NCBI RefSeq assembly: GCF_026151205.1
Contig: NC_087083.1
Coordinates: forward strand, 4,070,460 to 4,134,459
Length of the DNA: 64,000 bases
Reading direction: 5' to 3'
From: Bolinopsis microptera
Taxonomy: Eukaryota; Ctenophora; Tentaculata; Lobata; Bolinopsidae
Below the pieces are notes generated by a model that was not told the origin of the DNA, did no database searches, and was given only the letters and a program-made list of their open reading frames with translations. Of this stretch, positions 28,401-40,400 are shown in pieces; within the stretch, counting starts at the first letter, position 1, and the number at the start of each line of letters is the position of its first letter. The translations under genes were made by a program, and so were the position numbers.

Positions 28401-31400
28401 TAAATGAAACTTTCAGTATTCCTAGTTACACTACTAGTTACCATGATTACACTACTTCAGTATACATACCTCAGCAAAGTACTTGGCAGATAAAGTGACC
28501 ATAGGTTCAATAGGTAGGTTAGGTTGGGAGAGATCGCCACTAACACTGACACTGGTTAAGTTCTGATGTAACAGTGTAACCGCGATATATCGCACATTTA
28601 GTTGTACCTGTAAGTGTTATCTCCGTCAGCTCAACAGCATGTACATTGTACACAAAAGCAAAAGCAAAAGTAAAATTGAAAGGTTACGTGAGAGAGAAAG
28701 TGAAATAGAAAGGTAACGTGAGAGAGAAATTTAAATTGAAAGGTAACGAGAAAGTGAAATTGAAATTGAAAGGTAACGTGAGAGAGAAATTTGAATTGAA
28801 AGGTAACGTGAGAGAGAAAGTGAAATTGAAAGGTAACGTGAGAGAGAAATTTAAATTGAAAGGTAACGAGAAAGTGAAATTGAAATTGAAAGGTAACGTG
28901 AGAGAGAAAGTGAAATTGAAAGATAACGAGAGAGAGAGAGAGTGAAATTGAAAGGTAACGTGAGAGGGAAATTTAAATTGAAATCCGTCAGCTCGACAGC
29001 ATGTACAGTGTACACAAAAGCAAAAGCAAAAGTAAAATTGAAAGGTAACGTGAGAGAGAAATTTAAATTGAAAGGTAACGAGAAAGTGAAATTGAAATTG
29101 AAAGGTAACGTGAGAGAGAAATTTGAATTGAAAGGTAACGTGAGAGAGAAAGTGAAATTGAAAGGTAACGTGCGAGAGAAAGTGAAATTGAAAGGTAACG
29201 TGAGAGAGAAAGTGAAATTGAAAGATAACGAGAGAGAGAGAGTGAAATTGAAAGGTAACGTGAGAGGGAAATTTAAATTGAAATCCGTCAGCTCGACAGC
29301 ATGTACAGTGTACACAAAAGCAAAAGCAAAAGTAAAATTGAAAGATAGCGTGAGAGATAAATTGAAATTGAAAGGTAACGTGAGAGAGAAAGTGAAAGTG
29401 AAAGGTAACGTGAGAGAGAAAGTGAAATTGAAAGGTAACGTGAGAGAGAAAGTGAAATTGAAAGGTAACGTGAGAGAGAAAGTGAAATTGAAAGGTAACG
29501 CGAGAGAGAAAGTGAAAGTGAAATATAACGTTAGAGAGAAAGTGAAATTGAAAGGTAACGTTAGAGAGAAAGTGAAAGTGAAAGGTAACGTGAGAGAGAA
29601 CCAAACTGACCACGATCTGATCCTCAAGTAGTTCGCTGTGTTTCTGTTGTTTAGGAGTTGCGCGGTGAGATGTAGTGTTTAGAACTGGTTTATCTGCTGC
29701 CCCTCCCAGTGGTATACTCTACAGGCAATTAGTTATTTAGTTATTAGTTGAGCTATTTAGTTGCTTAGATATTATTTTATTTATATCTTAATTCATATTT
29801 TGTTAATTAGCTGATTTTTAAATGAATCCAGCTTTATTATTTTTATAATGAGTTAACAAAGAGAAGATAAGAAAAGTAAGTCAATAACTTAAAGTAACAT
29901 AAAGTAAAAGTAAATAACCTGCATATCAGTATCTAGAGGAGGAAGGTCGAGGTTAGGGAAGGGGGTAGGACCTGAGTGCATAGAGTAGAAGAAATCACTC
30001 TCGAACCCCTCATGAGACAAACCTCTACCCTGGGGGAAGAGACGATTATTATTATTATTATAAAACAGGATCTTACCGACAAAAAAGATTCCTAAAAATA
30101 CCTTAATGCGGTTAACTGTACCCTTGAAAAAGATTTTCCCAACATCTGTTGTATGCAGCTATATCTCTAATTTCGTTCAATTCATGAGAGTTGTCCATTT
30201 GCAAATTTCTAATACTTAAATCACTTCTTAAAACCGATAACAAGTTCATTCTAGGTCTACTATATATAATTATATATAAATTATATGTATTATAAAATTA
30301 TTTGTTATATATAACAAATAATTTTAGGAAACGATGTAACAGAGTCGATATATTTTAATGTTGCCATGGGGTGGCAAGTCCCCATACATCGTGGTCCGGT
30401 AGTTTCATTGCGTCCTAATATAAGGTTATAACCTTTATTCCAATTATTAGATAGTTATATCTATGTATATATACATATACTGTACTTATATATAAGTACA
30501 GTAAAACCCCGATTTACTGCGGACTTTGGGGGAAAGCAGAAACCCGCGGTAAATCGGGGTTTGCGGTAAATCGGGGTTTTGGTTTGTATCATTCAGTTCT
30601 ATCAACCCTACAGTACAACATATTTAATGTATAATATTATACCTTGATATGGTTACTATGGTTACCTTTATATGGTTACTATGGTTACCTAGATATGATA
30701 TGGTTACTATGGTTACCTAGATATGGTTACTATGGTTACCTTGATATGGTTACTATGGTTACTATGGTTACCTTCAGTTCTATCAACCCTACAGTACAAC
30801 ATATTTTGTATAATATTATACCTTGATATGGTTACTATGCATACCTTAATATGGTTACTATGGTTACCTTGATATGGTTGGTATGTAGTTCCTGTTCTAA
30901 CTTTGCGAAATCATCGTTACTCATCTTCTGGCATCTTAGAGGAGTAGCCTCCTTCCTACTGTCTGTAACAATATTTATTATTGCACAAATTGCAATCTAT
31001 AAAACTTAAGTTTAGATAAACCCATACGATTTATTTAATTAAGTTAATGTGTTAATAATAACCTGATAAAGTTGTGTTGATACTGTGGATAAGATCTGAT
31101 AATATGTGTACATCATGTGGAGACAGCATAGCGTGTATACTCCCTACATTACACTCCATGTCCAGCTGAGTGTTGTTAGTTGATTAGCAGTTAATTAGCT
31201 AATTAGTTAATCAGAAAATTAGATATTAATCAGTTAATTAGATTTTAATCAGTTAATACTATAATATTAATTAGTTTATCAGATAATGTGCGATTAATTT
31301 AACGCGCGATATCTTAAGATGGGAAACTTTTTTCGGTCAGGACAAATGCATTTGACAATTTCGATCGAGCTCTAAAACATATCTCAACCCCACGTCACCC

Positions 31401-34400
31401 CACCCCCTGTGGCCTTAATAGTATAATAAAACTGCTTATAATAATAAATAGTAACTAATTATTGTAACTAATAATAAAGTTTAATGAAGCTACGAACTAA
31501 CCTTAGGCCCAGGGAGTTGGTCATTTATCTTCAGATGTATTTTTATCTCTTGCTCTCCCAAGAATTTAGCTATAACATTAGGTTGTGTGGTCTGTGGGGG
31601 TGTCTCCTCTTCTCTGTCTTCGTCGCTCTCTAGATAAAGAGATCACGTGTTTAGAATACAGCTCTCTGATTGGTTGATAGGTATCACGTGTTTAGAATAA
31701 CAAGAATTTAGCTATAACATTAGGTTGTGTGGTCTGTGGGGGTGTTTCCTCTTCCTCGCTCTCTAGATGATTAGTATGGAGATTCATGAGTTCATTAGCA
31801 TTAATCGGTTTAATAAGAAACACTTTATACGATCAACAAAAAAACGTGCTGTATGCCGTATAGCTGTATAGGTTATATGATTATACAGTAAGATCTATAT
31901 TATAGTATTATATATATATATAATATATAATATATATATTATAATCTTTTGCACTGTTTATACTTGAGCAATTCAATTGCGATAATGAAATTCCGGCCGT
32001 ATGCACGGGTTACACTAGTCTTTTATTATACCGTTAAAATAAGAAAAGAGCGGAGTAGGAGAAGAACTATATAATACCGTTAAAATAAGAAAAGAGAGGA
32101 GTAGGAGAAGAACTATATACTACCGTTAAAATAAGAAAAGAGAGGAGTAGGAGAAGAACTATATAATACCGTTAAAATAAGAAAAGAGAGGAGTAGGAGA
32201 AGAACTATATAATACCGTTAAAATAAGAAAAGAGAGGAGTAGGAGAAGAACTATATAATACCGTTAAAATAAGAAAAGAGAGGAGTAAGAGAAGAACTAT
32301 ATGATACTGTTAAAATAAGAAAAGAGCGGAGTAGGAGAAGAACTATATAATCAGGGTTGCCGGCATTTTTGAGAGTCATTTTTAAGGTTTTTTCACGTCT
32401 TTTAAGGCCCCTTTTGACCCATTTTTAAGGTCCAAAACAGTTAAATTCAAGGTTTTTTAAGGTCCACAGTGCGAAAGTTTGGACAAACGTAATGCAATAA
32501 AGGTGCAAATTTAAGGTTTTTCAAGGTTTTCCGATACAGAAATTGCAATCATATCTAAAGGGGGAAGGTATAATTTCAGAAAACCCCGATTAGATCTACA
32601 ACAAGCTAGGTATAATTTCAGAAAAACCCAATTAGATCTACACCGAGCTAGGTATAATTGCAGAAAAACCAAATTAGATCTACAACAAGCTAGGTATAAT
32701 TTCAGAAAAACCCAATTAGATCTACACCGAGCTAGGTATAATTTCAGAAAACCCCAATTAGATCTACAACAAGCTAGGTATAATTTCAGAAAAACCCAAT
32801 TAGATCTACAACAAGCTAGGTATAATTTCAGAAAAACCCAATTAGATCTACACCGAGCTAGGTATAATTTCAGAAAAACCCAATTAGATCTACACCGAGC
32901 TAGGTATAATTTCAGAAAAACCCAATTAGATCTACAACAAGCTAGGTATAATTTCAGAAAAACCAAATTAGATCTACACCGAGCTAGGTATAATTTCAGA
33001 AAACCCCAATTAGATCTACAACAAGCTAGGTATAATTTCAGAAAAACCCAATTAGATCTACAACAAGCTAGGTATAATTTCAGAAAAACCCAATTAGATC
33101 TACAACAAGCTAGGTATAATTTCAGAAAAACCCAATTAGATCTACACCGAGCTAGGTATAATTTCAGAAAAACCCAATTAGATCTACAGCGAGCTAGGTA
33201 TAATTTCAGAAAAACCCAATTAGATCTACAACAAGCTGGGTATAATTTCAGAAAAACCCAATTAGATCTACAACAAGCTAGGTATAATTTCAGAAAAACC
33301 CAATTAGATCTACACCGAGCTAGGTATAATTTCAGAAAAACCCAATTAGATCTACAACAAGCTAGGTATAATTTCAGAAAATCTTATCAGATCTACATCA
33401 AGCTAGGTATAATTTCAAAAAATTTTACTAATCCGGAAAATCCATTTAAATCTAACATCAAGCTAGGTATAATTTAGGTATGGAACCTTAAAAAACCTTA
33501 AAAACCCGAAAATTTGCCCGTTTTTCACGTCTTTTTTAAGGTTTTTTGCCCAAAATTGCCGTTTTTAAGGTTTTTAAGGTTTTTTAAGGTTTTTAAGGTC
33601 CCCCGGCAACCCTGTATATAATACCGTTAAAATAAGAAAAGAGCGGAGTAGGAGAAGAACTATATAATACCGTTAAAATAAGAAAAGAGAGGAGTAGGAG
33701 AAGAACTATATATAATACCGTTAAAATAAGAAAAGAGAGGAGTAGGAGAAGAACTATATAATACCGTTAAAATAAGAAAAGAGAGGAGTAGGAGAAGAAC
33801 TATATAATACCGTTAAAATAAGAAAAGAGCGGAGTAGGAGAAGAACTATATAATACCGTTAAAATAAGAAAAGAGAGGAGTAGGAGAAGAACTATATAAT
33901 ACCGTTAAAATAAGAAAAGAGAGGAGTAGGAGAAGAACTATATAATACCGTTAAAATAAGAAAAGAGAGGAGTAGGAGAAGAACTATATAATACCGTTAA
34001 AATAAGAAAAGAGAGGAGTAGGAGAAGAACTATATAATACCGTTAAAATAAGAAAAGAGCGGAGTAGGAGAAGAACTATATAATACCGTTAAAATAAGAA
34101 AAGAGAGGAGTAGGAGAAGAACTATATAATACCGTTAAAATAAGAAAAGAGAGGAGTAGGAGAACTTGAACTATATAATACCGTTAAAATAAGAAAAGAG
34201 AGGAGTAGGAGAAGAACTATCACAATGCTGGCAAGCATTACCGTCGCCCTTATATTCACAACACTATTTACCCCCTATACGATTATATCCCCTTTATTGT
34301 TTTCCAGGCATTAAGACTCATCGAAAGTAGTTCAGCAGGTACATTTAAGTTCAAAACATTCTAATTCAATGTTGAAGATGACAGGAATAAGAAATAGTTA

Positions 34401-37400
34401 TATGGAGGTTTTTAAGAAATTTGCGCAAAATACGCGCCAGCATGTTATACGAAATTAGGTAAAAAACCCAAAATCGCCATATTCAGGTGCCTTAAAAACC
34501 ATGTTAAAATTGAGTTAGAGATCTGAAACTTTGCAGAGCATCTAGACCTTGTCCAAATCGACTGTAAAAAAAAGTCATGTTTCAGGAGTATCGGGAAGTG
34601 GGTTTTCTGGAACCCCTGTTTTACAACAGATTGTCGTGAAGATATATATATATATATATATATACTAATAAATAGCCAAAGATATATATATACTATATAT
34701 GTATAGACGCTTTTTGCAGTCAATTGTAGCCTACATTTAAGTGTCCGTAGATTCAAAAGTATAAACGATACAGTCATCTCGAACCACAGGTTTTAAAGGT
34801 AATTGTTTAAGCTTTAGTTTACATTGTATTGAAAAATAATTTAACGTCATCATCATCACTTGATGACGTCATCAAGTTAAGTGTTTTTAAAACTTGACTT
34901 TTGACAAAGTAACAACTTTTTAAATCGATTTTACACTATTATAGAGTAATTTTATTCAAAATCTGAGGACATTTTCACCTTAGATAATTGTTCAAGCATT
35001 CCGAAAATCTACCGGAATAGTTTCCTACCTTGCTCCTTCATAAAGATATTTGCTATTGAAGTTAGTGCTTTTTTGAAGAATAATTTTATAAAAACACAAA
35101 AGTTGTGAATTAGTATTCTCTGGTGTTGGGCCATCCCTTGGGTTGTGGAGCTCAATTTTGCTTCTTAAAGGTGTAAATTGTGTTATAGGCTAGTTTTAAA
35201 GTTAAAAATCGAAAAGTTGCACACGTGGGGACACGCCCAAATTCATTTAAAATAGCTAAAATCGCTAAAAATTTTGATTTTCACGATTTTTATCAACTTT
35301 GGAGTCCCGTTGTGATCCAAGTTCTTTTTGAAATCTTCTGAAACTTTGCATGCTTATCAAACTATATATTAAATACCACTATGCAAAAATGTACGGTGAT
35401 TCCATATTGTATGCGCACGCGACGTCCGCTCAAAGTTTGCACGTGCGAAAGGTGAGAAATTTGCTCATTCGTGATTTCGAATATATTCTGCTTTCCACGA
35501 TATTTAAATGGCATTATATATGAATTTAATGCCAACTTGAATGAGTAAAAAGTGCCATATTCAGTCGGTTATCGACAGAAATACCTAACTAAACACAAGG
35601 AAACGTTTTCAAAGGCAGAATTTCGAAATCGTCGAAATTACCTCCTTGTTAATGAAGTTTCGACTAGCTGTGTAAATTATCCTGACATTATAATCAAAAA
35701 GAGATGATATTTGACCAAAACCCATAATCATGGGTAGAGTGTACCGCTGCCAGTGTCTCTCTTTTCCAAACAAAAGGAAATGATATTAATTTGAGGAACA
35801 GTCCGCTAATGCAAATTGATACCGAGAATGAAATCGGTCGCTCGCTTTTTCCATTCGATCACGGCTTACGAATTGTAATAAAGCTTATTGATTTGAAAAA
35901 GCGAGCGACCGATTTCATTCTCGGTATCAATTTGCATTAGCGGACTGTTCCTCAAATTAATATCATTTCCTTTTGTTTGGAAAAGAGAGACACTGGCAGC
36001 GGTACACTCTACCCATGATTATGGGTTTTGGTCAAATATAATACCGTTAAAATAAGAAAAGAGAGGAGTAGGAGAAGAACTATATAATACCGTTAAAATA
36101 AGAAAAGAGAGGAGTAGGAGAAGAACTATATAATACCGTTAAAATAAGAAAAGAGAGGAGTAGGAGAAGAACTATATAATACCGTTAAAATAAGAAAAGA
36201 GAGGAGTAGGAGAAGAACTATATGATACTGTTAAAATAAGAAAAGAGAGGAGTAGGAGAAGAACTATATAATACCGTTAAAATAAGAAAAGAGAGGAGTA
36301 GGAGAAGAACTATATAATACCGTTAAAATAAGAAAAGAGAGGAGTAGGAGAAGAACTATATAATACCGTTAAAATAAGAAAAGAGAGGAGTAGGAGAAGA
36401 ACTATATAATACCGTTAAAATAAGAAAAGAGAGGAGTAGGAGAAGAACTATATAATACCGTTAAAATAAGAAAAGAGAGGAGTAAGAGAAGAACTATATG
36501 ATACTGTTAAAATAAGAAAAGAGCGGAGTAGGAGAAGAACTATATAATACCGTTAAAATAAGAAAAGAGCGGAGTAGGAGAAGTCTCAGACACTCTGATG
36601 GAAATGCCACTCCACAAGATCACTTTGTGAGCAATAGAAGTGGGGATGTACTTGTTGGCGTCCTCTTCTAATACTGAGGTTACTTCCTGCTCTCTCTCGT
36701 CAAAATAGTTTATCCTGGGGGGAGTTGTTATTATCCTCATATTATTATCTTATTATTAGCATATTATTAATATATTGATGTAAACCAGTTCCTTCATTGT
36801 TAAAAATAAACCTATTTTTAAAAAATTTATAAATCTTGTAAAATTTAATAATTATAATTAAAGACTAACTTATCAATAACAAGTTCCAGGCCAACCCCAA
36901 TAGAAGTGTCTCTGCTCTGCAGTCTAATAGCAGTGTTGCTGAAGGAGCAAGTAACACGTGACAGCACGCTCTCTATCATGTGAGCGAACGCTTCCAGTCC
37001 CTCTAGTTTAGTGTCCACCTCCTCCTCCATAACATGCTGTGCTAGAACCAGACTGGGAAAGTCACGTGATCACGTGGGGTTAGACTGGGGGTCACGTGAT
37101 CACGTGGGGTTAGACTGGGGGAGTCACGTGATCACGTGGGGTTAGACTGGGGGAGTCACGTGATCACGTGGGGTTAGACTGGGGGAGTCACGTGATCACG
37201 TGGGGTTAGACTGGGGGAGTCACGTGATCACGTGGGGTTAGACTGGGGGAGTCACGTGATCACGTGGGGTTAGACTGGGGGAGTCACGTGATCACGTGGG
37301 GTTAGACTGGGGGAGTCACGTGATCACGTGGGGTCAGACTGGGGGAGTCACGTGATCACGTGGGGTTAGACTGGGGGAGTCACGTGATCACGTGGGGTTA

Positions 37401-40400
37401 GACTGAGGGAGTCACGTGATCACGTGGGGTTAGACTGGGGAGTCACTTGATCACGTGGGGTTAGACTGAGGGAGTCACGTGATCACGTGGGGTTAGACTG
37501 TGGAGTCACTTGATCACGTGGGGTTAGACTGGGGGAGTCACGTGAGCACGTGGGGTTAGACTGGGGAGTCACGTGATCACGTGGGGTTAGACTGGGGGAG
37601 TCACGTGATCACGTGGGGTTAGACTGGGGGAGTCACGTGATCACGTGGGGTTAGACTGAGGGAGTCACGTGATCACGTGGGGTTAGACTGGGGGAGTCAC
37701 GTGATCACGTGGGGTTAGACTGGGGGAGTCACGTGATCACGTGGGGTTAGACTGGGGGAGTCACGTGGGGTTAGACTGGGGGAGTCACGTGATCACGTGG
37801 GGTTAGACTGGGGGAGTCACGTGATCACGTGGGGTTAGACTGAGGGAGTCACGTGATCACGTGGGGTTAGACTGGGGGAATCACGTGATCACGTGGGGTT
37901 AGACTGGGGGAGTCACGTGGTCACGTGGGGTTAGACTGAGGGAGTCACATGATCACGTGGGGTTAGACTGGGGGAATCACGTGATCACGTGGGGTTAGAC
38001 TGGGGGAGTCACGTGGTCACGTGGGGTTAGACTGGGGGAGTCACGTGGGGTTAGACTGAGGGAGTCACGTGGGGTCACGTGGGGTTAGACTGGGGGAGTC
38101 ACGTGGGGTCACGTGGGGTTAGACTGGGGGAGTCACGTGGGGTCACGTGATTTAGCGGCCAGGGAATACAGATATTCTACATTCTGTATATTCTCAAACA
38201 CGTGATCACGTGATCACGTGGGGTTAGACTGGGAGTCACGTGATCACGTGGGGTTATACTGGGGGAGTCACGTGGGGTGAGACTGGGGGAGTCACGTGAT
38301 CACGTGGGGTTAGACTGGGGGAGTCACGTGATCACGTGGGGTTAGACTGGGGGAGTCACGTGATCACGTGGGGTTAGACTGGGGGAGTCACGTGATCACG
38401 TGGGGTTAGACTGGGGGAGTCACGTGATCACGTGGGGTCAGACTGGGGGAGTCACGTGATCACGTGGGGTTAGACTGGGGGAGTCACGTGATCACGTGGG
38501 GTTAGACTGAGGGAGTCACGTGATCACGTGGGGTTAGACTGGGGAGTCACTTGATCACGTGGGGTTAGACTGGGGGAGTCACGTGAGCACGTGGGGTTAG
38601 ACTGGGGAGTCACGTGATCACGTGGGGTTAGACTGGGGGAGTCACGTGATCACGTGGGGTTAGACTGAGGGAGTCACGTGATCACGTGGGGTTAGACTGT
38701 GGAGTCACTTGATCACGTGGGGTTAGACTGGGGGAGTCACGTGAGCACGTGGGGTTAGACTGGGGGAGTCACGTGATCACGTGGGGTTAGACTGGGGGAG
38801 TCACGTGATCACGTGGGGTTAGACTGAGGGAGTCACGTGATCACGTGGGGTTAGACTGGGGGAATCACGTGATCACGTGGGGTTAGACTGGGGGAGTCAC
38901 GTGGTCACGTGGGGTTAGACTGAGGGAGTCACATGATCACGTGGGGTTAGACTGGGGGAATCACGTGATCACGTGGGGTTAGACTGGGGGAGTCACGTGG
39001 TCACGTGGGGTTAGACTGGGGGAGTCACGTGGGGTTAGACTGAGGGAGTCACGTGGGGTCACGTGGGGTTAGACTGGGGGAGTCACGTGGGGTCACGTGG
39101 GGTTAGACTGGGGGAGTCACGTGGGGTCACGTGATTTAGCGGCCAGGGAATACAGATATTCTACATTCTGTATATTCTCAAACACGTGATCACGTGATCA
39201 CGTGGGGTTAGACTGGGAGTCACGTGATCACGTGGGGTTATACTGGGGGAGTCACGTGGGGTGAGACTGGGGGAGTCACGTGATCACGTGGGGTTAGACT
39301 GGGGGAGTCACGTGATCACGTGGGGTTAGACTGGGGGAGTCACGTGATCACGTGGGGTTAAACTGGGGGAGTCACGTGGAGTCACGTGATTTAGCGGCCA
39401 GGGAATACAGATATTCTACATTCTGTATATTCTCAAACAGGTGATTTGTTTTACTTAGTAGTCAAGGTTGGTTAGTTTATTCCTCAAGAAAACAATTTTA
39501 GAGGCCACTATAAAGATTCCTCTTTAGAAACAGATGTCTGATATATAATATATCGTAACTAGAATAAAAGTCACTGATTGGCTGCTCTCTCACCTGGATG
39601 TCATGTTTCTTACAGAGTCCATCATGCTGGTTGTTGCAGTTGCACAGTAGTGTTTAGGTTGCACTGTTATCTCCAGCCCCTCCACCTCCACGTTAGTGCT
39701 GCTCGACACCAGGGCTTGCCAGGGCACGTCTATTGAAACACGCCTGTTCAAGTAGTGTCACGTGACTACAATTATATTTAGTTACCATAGTAACCACCTT
39801 TATTTAGTTAATCCCATTATTTAACCGTAATCATGCGGAATCATGGTGAATAAATAGAATTCAAAATTCCTGTTGAGTGTTGACATTAGATTGTCACACA
39901 ACATAATATTATGAAAATACAATTATCATTATAAGTCGTGATTAAAATAAACTACTCCTTCTTTAATTGAAGCAACACTAGGGCAGGATACAAGAGTCTG
40001 ATTGGCTGTTAACTTACCCAATAGAGCCCCCAGTTATCTCGAAAGGTAAGTTGAGCTGTTAATTTACCCAATAAAGCCCTCAGTTATCTCGAAAGGTAGG
40101 TTGAGCTGTTAACTTACCCAAATAAAGCCCTCAGTTATCTCGAAAGGTAAGTTGAGCTGTTAATTTACCCAATAAAGCCCTCAGTTATCTCGAAAGGTAG
40201 GTTGAGCTGTTAACTTACCCAATAAAGCCCTCAGTTATCTCGAAAGGTAGGTTGAGCTGTTAACTTACCCAATAAAGCCCTCAGTAATCTCGAAAGGTAG
40301 GTTGAGCTGTTAACTTACCCAATAAAACCCTCAGTTATCTCGAAAGGTAGGTTGAGCTGGTCGAGTAAATCGTTAAGAGTCTCAGTGTTGAGTGCGACGT

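Noticed and set aside
28684..29631. Long ORFs on both strands (KLKGNVREK and FHFLSHVTF types)
   Set aside because: The 30-bp unit is a multiple of three, so frames stay open by arithmetic; the region is an ATG2 intron.
32511..32966. 151-codon ORF with LYLARCRSN repeats
   Set aside because: Translation of the array inside the hAT-like MITE.
34445..34777. 110-codon minus-strand ORF
   Set aside because: Low-complexity I/Y/L stretch from a tatata run, with no conserved feature.
39594..39613. gtgaga donor for ATG2 exon 3
   Set aside because: Its phase does not match the next exon; gtaaga at 39613 does and gives the expected ATG2 sequence.
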